DNA of 64,000 bases from Metellina segmentata (taxonomy: Eukaryota; Arthropoda; Arachnida; Araneae; Tetragnathidae), in contig OX375876.1 in NCBI GenBank assembly GCA_947359465.1, positions 121,577,444 to 121,641,443 on the forward strand, in the 5' to 3' direction. The translations under genes and the position numbers were made by a program. The notes under the pieces are model-generated. The model did not search any database. It was not told the origin of the DNA and saw only the letters and a list, made by a program, of their open reading frames with translations. Every line of letters begins with the position of its first letter. The first letter of the stretch is position 1. Positions 44,389 to 56,711 of this stretch are shown piece by piece.

Positions 44389-45609
44389 GCTGTATCTATA
44401 GGGTAAAAAATAGACTGCCCGTTTTTAATCTGAGGTATGGATGAACGATAGGTGTTGAGGAAGGGATAGAATCCATTGTGGAACTTCAAAGCAGCTGTTA
44501 GAAGTTGTAATGAGTTTGTAGTAGTCTCGTCATTTCGTCTGAACTCTGTTAACTCCGAGGAAGGGGTGGGTGTACTGGATACTAATACCCAATCACAGCC
44601 TCAGCCTCGATTGAAACTATTAGACTTTTCAATTGGTTTCCAAAGGAAAAACGAACATACCTTTATCCAAGGTTACAGTCAAGGTGAAGCTGTGAAACGT
44701 AGGTTTCTGGAGGTTACTTCTGGCTTGGGATTTCTTTTATAGAAATGAAAGAAAATCAGCTTGGTTCAAGAGCCTATTACATATCTATTACCGTTTATGC
44801 TGCGGCGCTTAGATTTTTGCAATCGTCTCACAGAACGGCTTTTCTCCTGATTCTCCGTGCCCCCATACCTAATTACCTAACTTGAGTGATAGGGCCGTAA
44901 GTGGAATTGACGATTGGCGCTTTCCTTTCATAGTATCGTGAGGCGTGAGAAGAAATATCACATGACGACTTTCTGCTTTCCCCAAAGTGTTCACACCTCA
45001 CGGTCGGCAGGAAAGAGGGCCAACGAACAAAATAAGGGATCATCTAGAAGGTTAGTCGCTGGCAACTCGTAACTGGTGATAGATGCCAGTGATCACTTAA
45101 GAGGTGGATAACATCCATCGCTACCATGCCGCTGGTGTGATATTTTAGTGGTAACAAAAGTTTATCTGCCGCATCGTAATAGTTAATATTCACTTCGTAT
45201 ATGATGCAGCCCAAAATTGGAGTGTGCTGTTACCATGCTAGGAAGAGGGACTTCAACGGACATGCCTTTGTGATTATTTCTTTTCATCAAGGTTGGAGTC
45301 GTTCTGCTGTCCATACCGTCTGGACCCCTCCAAATTATGGGTGCTTCGTTCCGACCTCGTTAGGGGACTAACTCTTCTATTGGACATTTGACAACACGCC
45401 ACCGCAGACCTCAACCCCATTGGGTAAAGGGTGAAGGCGCAGCTGTTCTCGTAATTGAGGGGAGATGAATTTCGTTGTTTCTCCCCATCTTCAGGGATTC
45501 CATAGGGGATCAGAAATTGTAAAAAGTAACTTGCAGGTTGTGTATCCCTGCTTTAGGGGTAAAATGGTTGATGGGATTTTCATATCACAGTAGGAGATAG
45601 TTTTTTAAC
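44389..45609. other. No recognisable feature
   Basis: An 88-codon plus frame at 44476-44742 shows no known motif. Base composition is less AT-rich than elsewhere, but nothing can be assigned. Confidence 0.45.
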
Positions 45610-45665
45610 GTCACACTGGAGAAACACAACGGGCTATTGGTGACGGTCAGGGATCAATCTTGTAC
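45610..45665 (-). mobile_element. SINE 3'-end fragment
   Basis: AACGTCACACTGGAGAAACA, ACGGGCTATTGGTGACGGTC and GGGATCAATC form the reverse complement of the SINE 3' end. Confidence 0.75.
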
Positions 45666-45777
45666 GCTGCAAAGGTAATGATTACCCATATAATATGTGA
45701 AATAACTTGTCCCATGAACATTACTGGTGCAGGTTTTTGAATCAAATGCTGGCTACTACAAGCTGGGTATATCTATA

Positions 45778-46928
45778 CTGGTGTTCAAAATAAAGAACAT
45801 TTTAACTTTTGAGCGATTATATCCAGAACTACTGGATTTATTTTAATGAAATTAGTTATGTTCGTAGGTTGAAATAACATAAAAAAACATACAAGAGTTA
45901 TGGTTCACACGCGTGATCGTGCAAACGACCCATCAGCACAGGAAGGTCTAAAACAGACGTTACAATATCGACACAAAGATAGGGGGTATGGTCTCTTAGA
46001 GTTAGGCAACGCTTACATGAATTCATACTGGAAATGAGGTAGTTTATGAATCTTTGTGGCAGTTGGTCCAACTCCTCCACCAACACTGTTTTCAGGTCCT
46101 GGATAGTATGTTCTTGGAAGAGAAAGTCGAACTGCAAGGGCATAGGGTTTAGGTTTGGAGATTTCGCTGGCCATTCCATCCGGCCAATATCCTCACTTTC
46201 TAGATCTTAGTTGACCAGATGACCCCTATCTGGACGAACGTTGTCGTCCATAAAAATAAAAACAGGGCCAAATGCACCCCTGAAAAGGCGAACATAGAAT
46301 TCCAAGTTCTCATTACTATGCTTCACTAACATGACTTCTGACCAAACTATTAAACCACCGCTGCAATAGTGGTCTCTTCCTTGGATGTTGCAGGACAGGT
46401 AGCGGGTCCCTGGTTCTCTCTAGAGGAACGTACGTCAATAATAAATGGTTAGGTTGAACCGGGACTCTTCGATGAATAGAACGGTTCCTCATAGATGCCT
46501 GATCCAAAGTTGATGTTATCTGCACCATGCGAAACGGGCTCTTCTGTGCCCAGAAGTAAGCGGAATGCAAACAGCAGGTCTTCTTGCAAATGAACCTCCC
46601 TCATGTAGCCTTCTGGAAACAGTAACCCTTGAAACTTAGCATCCTGTGGCTGCATGAAGGTCACGAGAGAGCTGAGAAGCTGTTGCACTTTTGTTACTCC
46701 TTGCTGTAATGAACAAATATCGACCTTCATTGGTCATCGTTGCTCTTGGACGACCTTGCCAGTCTTTCTCTCTTTGGGGATCCGGTATCCTCAAACTATT
46801 TCCCTAAGTTGTGCACGACACGGCATTACATTTGAGTTTCCAGCAATCTACCCTTGAGACTGCCCTGCTTCCAGACTCCCGACGATTCGTCACCTTATTC
46901 CTTCATCCAAAAGTTGGTGGTTACTCAT
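45778..46928 (-). pseudogene. Tc1 transposase pseudogene, all domains present but broken
   Basis: The start is at 46928 (MSNHQLLDEGIR, then TGA, then RIVGSLEAGQSQG), the N-terminal helix-turn-helix of a common arthropod Tc1 group. After several stops and frameshifts come VLFIEESRFNLTIYY (first catalytic position, Asp changed to Glu), REPGTRYLSCNIQGRDHY, CSGGLIVWSEVML, VFIFMDDNVRPDRGHLVN (second Asp kept), RMEWPAKSPNLNPM (just before the Glu, which is lost) and YLISSMNSCKRC near the end. ACTGGTGTTCAAAATAAAGA at 45779 probably belongs to the left terminus. The right terminus was not found. Confidence 0.87.
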
Positions 46929-47265
46929 TTTAACTGTTAGCTTATGACTTTCATATAATGTTGCATTAAAAACCACCTCAAAATTCGCCGAGGTGATCGT
47001 AAGAACGAAGAAATTGTCACGTATTTTAACAAACCCTGTTCCTCTATATGCACTGGCTGCACGCACGTGTACGCGTAAGTATTCAACACTAAAGATTTTG
47101 AACTTTATTTGTGGAAGCATTAGTTTTAACTTTCGTTCAGTACTTTTCGAGAAATTCGACAAAATATGTAAATTCTCTTAATTTTCTATTCACATTAAAT
47201 TTGTTGGGCTCCTTCTCAAGAATGGACTCTTTATTAACCCTCGATTGATTGGTAATGGTTCTGCG
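46929..47265. other. Flank of the Tc1 relic, nothing recognised
   Basis: A 90-codon minus frame (46890-47162) reads through into the transposase start and is probably spurious upstream of 46928. Confidence 0.4.
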
Positions 47266-47284
47266 GTTCTGCAGAGGGCGTTAA

Positions 47285-47345
47285 AATTACCCCCGTTAAC
47301 CCCCCCCCAGATAAGAGTATATAAAGAGAGGTAAGATCAGTGCAA
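47285..47345 (+). promoter_or_regulatory. Possible core promoter (TATA-like) or LTR promoter
   Basis: AAGAGTATATAAAGAGAGG is followed by GATCAGTGC, where TCAGT fits the arthropod initiator. The TATA-initiator gap is about 20 bp, shorter than the usual ~30, and no convincing transcript follows. A solo LTR is an alternative. Weak call. Confidence 0.25.
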
Positions 47346-47400
47346 AACTTAAGAGTATCCGAAGATGCTTCTGTGAATGATTGTTGATATTATTTTTCTA

Positions 47401-47994
47401 TGACTGGCAGAGTTAACTGGACACTTTAATGGCTTTCCTTTTCCCTTGAGGCTTGTATCAGATTTCTGTACGTGTAGAAGACAGTTAAACTTACAAACTT
47501 TTGTTTCAGATTTCCACCGATCTTTCATTTACGATTTCTGTCTTTTGAACAAAAAAATCAGTTTCTTTACTACAATCCTTTTGAACTTTACTTTGTCTTT
47601 ACAACAAACTCGACAGCATGTGGTTTTGTTTCCGAGTCTCATATATGATAGTATTTCTCAAGCAGTTTCTTACTGTATACTTTTCTACAGCAACTCCTCT
47701 TCCAATTCATTTTGTTTCGAAACTCAAACTAAAATGTCAAACGCAAAAAAAAGTACGGATGTAAGACTTACGAGTGACAGATAAAAATAGATGCACATTA
47801 TAAAGAGCCTTAGACAAGCTTTATCTTCATTTGGCATAACGTAAGAGTAACTTAACCTTGAAAATAAAATTGTATTTACGTTACTTAATTTCAATACCAC
47901 AGCTGCTTTCGCATTAATAGTGTGTGTTAATTTTCTTAAAGTGTCGAAATGACTCAAGGAAATTTAAAAGCATAGCCATACACACACACTACGA
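47401..47994. other. AT-rich stretch, nothing recognised
   Basis: A 112-codon plus frame at 47446-47784 is Phe/Ser/Leu-rich with no ATG support in context and no known domain. Confidence 0.45.
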
Positions 47995-49240
47995 ATCATC
48001 AAACTCTTCGATGTATGTATTAACATCTTGATAGAAATAGTGTCTGAAACATCATACGTAATACTACCTACATGATTGCTATTATAACACACCATCAATT
48101 TTACTGTACCATGCTTACTTTGCATTGATGTGGAATGTTAATGTTTTAAAATTTCTTCGTGGATGGTCAAAAAGGTTAGCAAATATTGCACTGGCTGAAC
48201 CCCAAACTCATCGATGCATTGTCATCTAAAGTGCGTGAAACATCAAACGTGGTACTATCCACATGATGCTATTATACCATTCCATCAATTAGGTTGTTTC
48301 TTATTTGTTTTTGCATTGATGTAGAATGCAAACTTTTTAAAGTATCTTGATGGACTGACCCTCCTTAAGAGCTAACAAACACTGCATTGCATTAATTAAG
48401 CACCAAACTCAGCAACCTATGCATTGCCATCTAGAGTGATTTAAATATCAAACGTGATACCATACAGCAGGGCTCGAAATACCCGGATGCACAGGTGCAC
48501 TGTGTGAAAATAAAATTGTGCACCTAATTTTTTCCCGCTAGGTGCACGCAGTGCACATAACGTTAAAAAAAGAGGGGGAACGTGTTTTATGTTATTTTGA
48601 TGTTTGAACAAAATATTAGAATCGACCTCTCTTGCTCTAAAGGTACGTAATTAAAATTCCTAAATAAAGACTATGCGAAAACAAAATAGCTGGGCTGTGA
48701 CATGTTTATACAGGAGGAAGGTTTACTTGTACTACTGCCACAAGAACTTTAAGATGATCGAAACATTTTCCAGATGGCTCGGTTGAAGCGACTGTCGCCA
48801 CAACCGTGTTCTAGAGAAGGGAGAATTTAGGTGTTTAAATATTTTTATTTATTATCTACTAATAACCTTTATAAATATACACAACTAATAAAGTAGTTTA
48901 GATTACATTAATGCTCTTATATTAAGTTTTTTTAAATGTGCACCTAAAATATAACATGTGCACCTAATTTAAAAACTTAGGTGCACAAGATGCACCTGTA
49001 TTATAAAGTCTATTTCGAGACCTGCCTTACAGATAGTGTTATTATACCATTCCATCAATTTCATTGTACAATATATACTTTTTTCAAAGTATCTAGGTGG
49101 GATAGCCCCGAAGAAAGTTAACAAATACTACATTTCACTACCCAAGTTCCAAATTCAGCGACGTATTCATTCCCATCTATAAAATGCGATAAACATCAAA
49201 CGCGATAGTGCCTCGATGATTTTACGAGACTGTAAATTTC
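47995..49240. repeat. ~205-bp degenerate tandem array, four units
   Basis: The markers CTTCGATGTATGTATTAACA (48007), CATCGATGCATTGTCATCTA (48209), AACCTATGCATTGCCATCTA (48413) and GCGACGTATTCATTCCCATC (49157), each followed by ACATCAAACGTG-ATAC and TATTATACCATTCCATCAAT words, define the period. The third unit is interrupted by the hAT MITE at 48468-49024. Confidence 0.82.
48468..49024. mobile_element. hAT-type MITE, 557 bp, 8-bp TSD
   Basis: It begins CAGGGCTCGAAATACCCGG and ends, read inward, CAGGTCTCGAAATAGAC. Flanks are CCATACAG and CCTTACAG (7 of 8). It is in opposite orientation to the copies at 16316 and 56712 and shares GTGCACCTAA-rich ends and the GATCGAAACATTTTCCAGAT core. Confidence 0.93.
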
Positions 49241-49869
49241 AAGCTGAATAATTTACACCAGGCACCATTCCAAACTAGAAGAATGGTCGGATTACCCCAC
49301 TTATCAATTCGGTAGAACACCATTCGACAATAAATCGTCCTTCAAGATAATTAAGCAGGTTGTTTGTTCGCTTAATTAAGATGAATTCAGCACTAAAGCA
49401 TAGAGCAATCACTCACGTGGGGGTTTCAGAAGCACTTAAATCCACTTCCGGCTCTGAAACGTAAAGTATCAACTTCATCTCCAAGTCTGCAACTTAATGT
49501 GGATGGAGATATCTCGCTTTATATCCCTGTAGAGTTTTACGTACCGCAGTGACAGAGAAGCACTCTCCTAATCTGCTAAACTCTTTAGATTGAGGGTTCA
49601 AATGCATCGAGTAAATGCTCGACAAGATAAATTAACCCACTCACTTTATTTGTCGAGGAACTCAGAGGAGGATACGGTCTGAGAAGGAAAACCGCATAGT
49701 AAAACCTTTGCAACTGTCCCAAAGGATAGCTAGGCCAATATACAATGTAAGGTGGTATCGAATTGTTTGAGGGGATTAGGGAGTATGTAAAGTGGGTGAA
49801 AGGCTTAACCGATCCAAACGGTATTTTTAGTGTCGTGTGTGTATTATGATTAACGAATCGGTGGAAATT
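49241..49869. other. No recognisable feature
   Basis: Unassigned sequence; no long frame. Confidence 0.5.
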
Positions 49870-50355
49870 TTTTATCAGATTAAATAAAGTTGGAATGGCT
49901 ATTGGTATATGATAACGGTATATTTTTTTTATCAGGTTTTTATATAATGATTACAAAATGTGTGGTATTACTTTTATCGAAAGAAATCATTTAAAAATAA
50001 TGCTGATATTTTGGTAACGATATTAATAAAATTGAGATGTTCTTTATGATTGCCAAATTTGTGGGACTGGTAGTATATGATAACAATGCTTTTATAATCA
50101 TGCTTTACTTAATTGACTATCAGATGTGTGATATTTTCTTATAATTAGATGAAATTAGATGGTAATGGCTGATGGGTTTGAAATCAAGTTTTAAGTTAAT
50201 GATGGGTATTTGTGGTATTTTCTTTTCATCAGATGAAAATAATTAAATGCTAATGCTGGTGCAAAATGATCATAATGTTTGTAGAATTGGTTTTCATGTA
50301 ATCATTACCTATTGGTGCAATTTTATTTTTGTCAGATGAAAATAATAAAGACTTA
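49870..50355. repeat. Degenerate tandem array (ATCAGATGAAAATAATTAA unit)
   Basis: ATCAGATGAAAATAATTAAA, GCTAATGCTGAT, TGATAAC and TGTGGTATT-like words recur about every 90-130 bp, with strong decay. Confidence 0.55.
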
Positions 50356-52100
50356 ATGCTGATGTTGTATAAGAATATAATCTGTTATAAAATACTAATA
50401 AAGAACATTAAATCGTGTCGATGTGTATAGGGCACATACTTATAGACAGACAGACAGACAACAAACGCCGCAAGAGGTGGATTTGGCCTTAGTAGGGTCC
50501 AAAACGGATAGAAACCTCGAAATGGGTGGAAAATATTCAAAGTACAAACAAACACTCCATTCTTATTTATATAGATATTCACGCTGCAATCGATTGGTAT
50601 AAGAAAAAGAAACCAAACAGTAGTACTTGCGAAAGAATACTAAACAAAATCAGTGAAATTACTTCTCACCATATCATCATGGCAATAATACCGTTATCTT
50701 GTTTACGATGTTGTATCTAAGGCACTAGCTAATATCTTCTAAAGGGCAGTGCACATTGAGAAGTCGTAACAATCAATATAATAATTGCAATTATAAAGTT
50801 ATTTTAACTATGAATATTAGAAATGGACTTATTCTACTTTAAAAATAATATTTTTGCGATAACATTTTATAGGTAATATTCTTTTGATTACTTTATCAAG
50901 AAATCTACTCCATTGAATGTATGATTATTTGTATAAAAAGAGGATATCTATACCTTACTAAAATTGCCATTTACTCATTTTTTTAAAGTGGACTTTTACT
51001 ACTTTCAATAAAAACGGCTCAAATGTTAATAAATATACTTATAGTTCAATTAAGTTTATTATTTTTGTGAGGTACGACAACAACTGTAACACTTACTGAG
51101 TTTCAACACGTTACACATGGTTGTAAAGACAGTAAAACGCACACACACACATTACGAATTTGAGTATCCCACATATTATTTCGTGAGTATTTTATCGATA
51201 GTTAAATAATATGATGCATGGCATGGAAGGAAGCGGATGGTCTTGGCACCGTATCAGCAGCTGACAATGCTTTAACAGCTGCTACATTTCACAATATACC
51301 CCACATGCCTTCGAATCCAGCAGAATGAAATGCTCAAACTAATGTTAAGCAGTTTAAAAATGAAGTTTAAATAAATGAGTGGCTTTGTCTTAATAATGTG
51401 GAAACGAAATTGGAAAATAATTGTCATTGTATAATAACTTTTTAATAGTCAATAGATGTAAACTATAATAAATCTTGTTAATAACTATCATATACAACTG
51501 TATTTTGGTTATTTGTAACTATAATATATGTATTGTTAGAATTAAATTTCTATTTAAATTACTTAAATTTTATAGTTACGTGTGTCTAATATTATAGTGA
51601 TGAAATTTGTGCACAAAACAATGATAAAGGTTCTAGAAAATATTTTTAGAATACATTAGAATATTGATTACTCTCTTATTTTGTTATCTTTACATCTTTT
51701 TTGAAAGGATATTTTTGCATTTTTCTAACGGATGAATATTAAGTACACAGATATGTGTTGGTAATTCATATGCTGTAGAAAAATGGATCTACTTATGTTA
51801 GAATCACATTGAGTGCCTTGTCCTCTAGACACCCAAATCGCTTTTTTAAATTACGATCATCCTTGCCTCTGGATCAGCGTTTTTTTAACCTACCAAGATT
51901 CTTGCAATGCATCCATGTATCATAAAAACATATATGAATACTTATACAGAATTGATAGGATCTACGAAGCCGAGATAATTGGATTTTGGGTTTTATGGCG
52001 CATGTTTCGAGTATGGGGGAGCTGCACAAACACGAATCATGCCGTTTTTAATTATTATAATTTTTAATCAAAAAGGGTTTTGCAAACTTTGAGTAGGAGA
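50356..52100. other. AT-rich stretch with short simple repeats
   Basis: TAGACAGACAGACAGACAAC at 50441 resembles the GACA-type tail of some retrotransposons. An ACACACACAC run sits near 51140. A frame at 51813-52067 (84 codons) has no known motif. Confidence 0.45.
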
Positions 52101-52104
52101 ACAT

Positions 52105-52285
52105 AAAATTAAACCATATTAACATAGATATGTATGTCTCCGTAACATTAAACAATATTAATACAGAGATGTATGTCCGACAAATTAAGCCATATTCATG
52201 TAGCAGTGTGTACCCATAAAATTAAATATACTCCTTTGGGAAATGTATGTCCGAAAAATTACGTCAATCAACATAGGGATGTAAG
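52105..52285. repeat. ~38-bp degenerate tandem array
   Basis: ATTAAACCATATTAACATAG then ATGTATGTCCG-AA repeats four to five times with substitutions (52105, 52147, 52184, 52221, 52258). Confidence 0.7.
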
Positions 52286-52420
52286 CACTCATCCGATGTG
52301 TTAGAAGGTGCACTAAGGTGCAGCAAGTTTGTAAACGCTTTTGTTTAATTTCAAAGTTTTATAGTAGTTTTACAGTAGATACTAAGAGTTGAAACCTGCG
52401 ACAGTAGTATACACATGACT

Positions 52421-52490
52421 AGGGTTGCCAACCGCTCCAGAATGTTCCGGAATTGAAGTTGCCGTCCAGAATACCCGGTTCACCTGACGT
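52421..52490 (+). repeat. hAT-like element end, copy 1
   Basis: TAGGGTTGCCAACCGCTCCA, CCGGAATTGAAGTTGCCGTC and AGAATACCCGGTTCA. TAGGG-type starts are common at hAT ends. No matching inverted end was found. Confidence 0.5.
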
Positions 52491-52773
52491 CACACAACCA
52501 ATCGAAACTTTAAAAGCCACGGAAACACAGGAGAACCTACCATTTTATGTAATAAAATGAGAGCACCACTAAAGTCCATGCTCGATGTCTGTCCGTCTCG
52601 CGATATAATAATTTTACAGCTAGTGGCAGCAGAATGATCAAGTGTCTGCTAGAGGAAGAGCGAAATACAACTTTCAAATTTCCTTTCATAATGTAATTTT
52701 TAGTTCTCTTATTTTGTTTCTACTTTTTGTTCCTTACAATTTGTATTATTTAATTTTTATTTATTTTCCTCGA

Positions 52774-52840
52774 GCGTGGCCGAGTGGGAATACCTTAGGG
52801 CTCCGCGGAGAACAGATTGGGATCCATTGAATTAGAGTAT
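52774..52840 (+). repeat. tRNA-Leu/Ser-like remnant
   Basis: GCGTGGCCGAGTGGGAATAC carries an ideal A box, but the expected B box is degraded (GATTGGGATCCATTG) and no cloverleaf forms by eye. It is a tRNA pseudogene or SINE head. Confidence 0.4.
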
Positions 52841-52931
52841 AAATAAATATTTGGTAAGGTACGAGGCAAGGAGTATCATTTGTTCGAAATCAAAGAGGGA
52901 TAAAAGAAATCTGGTAAAGATGCATTGCATG

Positions 52932-53010
52932 GTAGGGTTGCCAACCGTTCCGCAATGTCCCGGAATTGCAGTCGCAGTCCAGAATACCCGGTTGAATGTT
53001 AAACTCTCCC
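52932..53010 (+). repeat. hAT-like element end, copy 2
   Basis: TAGGGTTGCCAACCGTTCCG, CCCGGAATTGCAGTCGCAGT and CCAGAATACCCGGTTG, in the same direction as the copy 510 bp upstream. Confidence 0.5.
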
Positions 53011-54948
53011 GGATTTTCAGAGAAAGCTATCGATCAATATCACCTAATACTTCAAAATAATTCTTTCTATTGCATATGACATTGTGTCCATCAAACGTCC
53101 ATTCTTTACTACTATCCCAAGTTAATACTATATATCGTCACTCAAATTTCAAAAGGTTGGATGTTAAAAATTATACTTTTTCTTTTATTATTGCTATGTG
53201 TGGCATTTTGGGATTTCCACATGGTGGCAAAATTTCTTATGTCATCAGCTGATCCAATAAACTAAGAACAAAACCCAAAGTACATATCAATAGACTCAAA
53301 TCAAAAGGAAAAATTCGTTTTTTTTTCTCTTCTGAAGACTGTAACTTTTAGATATACCTTTTGCACTTTGAGTGATGCCTTTAAATATTTTCAGTTTTGT
53401 GCAATATGTCCGGAATGGTCTCAGAAAAAGTTGACAAACCTACGCCAGACACAGTCAATACATGGAATTATATGCAAACCAGCTAGTCGAAAACCTGGTT
53501 TGTGCCTGATAGGAAAAAAAAAACCTGAGGCATATGCGGACATGTATTCCTATAGTAATACGATTAAATTTCATGTTTCCGTATCTCCTTTTACTGCATC
53601 CGTACTTCACACAAAGCCACCAAAAATGTCGTGTCTGGAGCAACCGATTCAATTTCGAACGCATTTCAGATTAGAAAGCTGAGTGCATTCTTTTCATCGC
53701 TCATAAAGCGACAAAAGTTACAGTTCAATATTTATGTATGCATATGTATTCAAATGTCTCATCTGCTTGAAAAGTAAGTACACTTCGTGATAAATCCATA
53801 TTTGCTTTTAACATTTGGTGCATTTAGAAAATTTATTCTAATTTTCTCTATTAATACACTTTTTGTCTTCCAAATTCAATGTCGTGTCACGAAATGATTG
53901 GAATCACATCCAGGTCTCACTGTGAAAGTTTCCCAAAACATTTGCATTTGTTAGAAACAGTCGAAGCTCATTTCGTTAACTTTTGTAACGTCGGGGTTTA
54001 GTTAGAGTGCTAAAGCTAGGAAATTATTTAATAGTTTACCTTCGTTTTCTAATCATTGGTGACAGTAAACAATCAAAATCACAAAATTCGTTGAATCCTT
54101 TGTATAATATGTCTATCCACAAAAACACTTTTTATTCTGATAGTTTTTGAAAATTTTCTGTGTTTGAAATGTTTTATGCGCAGCAATATTTCTTGATTTT
54201 AGTGAAAAGGTTTTTGGATAATCGTGTAATCTATTGTGTGTATTTAAATCAAAATAAAAAGTTCGTGTTGATTAATAATTGTTAAAATTTTAATTTTAAA
54301 GAACTCTTTAAATAGTTTTTGACATACTTTTTTAGGTGTTAGAGTACACATTTTTTTAGCTTTAGAATTTAGTGATATACCTACCAAATTTGAATTAAAT
54401 GTATACATTAAACCAATTTGGCTCAAGAGAATGCATGGAAAATTAATTCGCATAGCAGCAATAAATATTTGATAGTTTAAAAACAAAAATTTGCCCACGT
54501 ATTATTCATACTATTACTTAAATATTACTTTATAATCTTACTGATTTTTTATTAAATTTCATGTTAAGACTATTTATCGTAAAACAATTGTATTTTTAAA
54601 TTATATAACAGTCGGGTCACTTGAAATGCTTGTTTCTAAATAATGCTGTCCCTTGAAGTGTTGTTAAGAAATTATACTAAATGTTTGTAACAATGTGTTT
54701 AAAAGTGCGTTTTGGAAAATATAATAATATTAAAACATATTTTGAGTGCAGAAATTTTGTACATACTAGAACAACAGAAATAGAAACATCTACTATTTAT
54801 TTTTTGAAAACAATTTGAAAAAAAATGTCAGTCTCTATTAATCAGTTAGCTATACATTCCAGTCTTTCCTGTCTTTTTAAATAGCACTCATTCCGCTTAA
54901 AACGAGAATTAGTGCAAACTTTGCTGGTTAATAAAATTTGTGGTAACC
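53011..54948. other. AT-rich stretch, nothing recognised
   Basis: A 104-codon plus frame at 53368-53682 lacks an ATG at its start and known motifs. Nothing else is supportable. Confidence 0.45.
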
Positions 54949-55249
54949 CGTCAATATTCCGACAGCCAAATTTCCGAAAACAAGGTTTCCGACACCAAAT
55001 TTCAGACAAAAAAGTTTCCGTCAAACAAATTTTCCGACACGAAGTTTTCCAACACAATACTTTCGAAAACAAAATTTCTGAAATTTTGGAGCTTAATTTA
55101 TGGTATATTTATTAGTCTTTAAATTTGTGTTCGGAGAATGTGCATTCGGAAACATTGTGTCGGAAAACTCTCTGTCGGAAAACTTTCTATCGGAATAATT
55201 GTTTGTCAGAAACTTTGTTTTCGGAAATTTTGCTGTCGGAATATTGACG
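54949..55249. mobile_element. Foldback element built of TTTCCGACA words, ~300 bp
   Basis: The ends CGTCAATATTCCGACAGC and GCTGTCGGAATATTGACG are exact inverses. Both ~130-bp arms consist of repeated TTTCCGACA/TTTTCCGAAA words in opposite orientation around a short centre. Flanks GGTAACC and GGGAACC could be a decayed 7-bp duplication. Confidence 0.85.
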
Positions 55250-56282
55250 GGGAACCGTAAAACTTCATGTGTAAAATATACTAAAACTATATATTTCAGT
55301 TTCTTAATGAAAACGAGGTTGTGCCATTATTTTCCAGTCAATATGAAACCTTAAAATTAACAACATACTAAACCCCCAAAGTACTGTTTAAGGAATTATT
55401 GAAATAACAGATTTTTTATTTTCAAAAGTTTAGTGAATGTGATAACTAATTGAAAATTAAATTAACATCACCCTTTAAAAAATTTGAAAGCATGTCAAGC
55501 AAAAAAGGAACTTGAGTTTCCTAGATCAAAGAAAAGCGTTCACTTTCAAAACATACTTAAAATGAAGGAAATAAAAGGAACCGGGAAGAAGTACCAAAAA
55601 TATTTCGTCCACCATTTTGGTAGAATTTTAATAAATATATCTGTAAATAATGAAAGTAAAATATGATTAAGAATGTGAATATCGAGAAGAATACATACTT
55701 ATGTTTATAATTCCGCCCTTAAACTGTATATTTTAAAATTATCAATAATTTGGTCTACTTTAATATTGCCATACCCACGGGAAGAAAAAGCAATTTAAAT
55801 AATTATAACAATTTAATTAACTGGAGTGGAATATACTTGTAACAAATCCTCACAAAATATAGGTTCTTCCAAGGAAACATGGAATAACTATAGAAAAGCC
55901 TTCACAGCCCCAAAAAGATCGAAAATCCAAATCCTATTTTGCTTTTCAGTCTTACAATAGCAGAGCTAGCAGGTCAAGGCATACTAATATGTGTGGCCTA
56001 ATGTTACTATATAGCCTGGCAGAGAAATTTCCTGTCAAACTAAATACCGGTGGTTTTAGTGCTTGTACGGCGAAACATGTTTCCTGAACGGACTTCGAAA
56101 AGGGCGTTATTTTGTTTGCTTATCGAGGAAGATTTCAGCATATTCCAAATGAAAATTCCAGAAAATGAATTCCGAATTGAAAAACGATAGTTGATTAAAA
56201 AAAAACTACTGAACGTTCTTTATTGATTTGCTTATGTGATTATGTTTATAAGGAAAAGTCTCTGTCAAAAAATAAGTAAATA

Positions 56283-56288
<6 letters not shown>
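55250..56288. other. AT-rich stretch, nothing recognised
   Basis: No recognisable frame or repeat. Confidence 0.5.
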
Positions 56289-56339
<51 letters not shown>

Positions 56340-56355
56340 CATATATATAATTATG

Positions 56356-56387
<32 letters not shown>

Positions 56388-56428
56388 CATATATATATAT
56401 ATATATATAATTATGTATATATATATAT
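56289..56428. repeat. Interrupted (TA)n microsatellite
   Basis: TA runs broken by ACACATACA and ATTATG, giving spurious Tyr/Ile frames on the minus strand. Confidence 0.97.
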
Positions 56429-56429
56429 A

Positions 56430-56578
56430 TTTCCACAAAAAAATTTTTTTCAACAAAAGTTTTAAAAAATGAAGAAATGAATTTATGTTGTTTGGGTCAG
56501 GCTCCTCCCTGATGACGCCCTGATCCACCAACATTTCTTCATTTTTTAAGACTCTTGTTGAATTTTTTTTTTTGGAAA
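56430..56578. repeat. Inverted repeat with ~50-bp arms
   Basis: TTTCCACAAAAAAATTTTTT, TCAACAAAAGTTTTAAAAAA, TGAAGAAATG (left) is mirrored by CATTTCTTCATTTTTTAAGA, CTCTTGTTGAA, TTTTTTTTTGGAAA (right). The loop contains GGCTCCTCCCTGATGACGCC. It abuts the TA tract. Confidence 0.8.
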
Positions 56579-56711
56579 TTCTTGTGTTCTTGAAATTATA
56601 TTGCTTACCATGCTATGTCTGCAGCTTCAGCGCGTTTGCATGGGTAGTTTCGATTTCTGGCTAATGCACCCCGGCTGTTTGGTTATTTTTTGTCATTTTG
56701 TGTATTTAATG

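Noticed and set aside
46654..46857. Plus-strand gene with Cys residues
   Set aside because: It is the antisense of the Tc1 transposase N-terminal relic.
47285..47784. Functional gene with TATA promoter
   Set aside because: The TATA-to-initiator spacing is short and the downstream frame has no domain or sensible start. I kept only a low-confidence promoter-like note.
52774..52840. tRNA-Leu or tRNA-Ser gene
   Set aside because: The A box is ideal but the B box and T arm are degraded, and no acceptor stem pairs.
53368..53682. 104-codon plus-strand gene
   Set aside because: No ATG at the start, no known motif, and an open antisense frame of similar quality.
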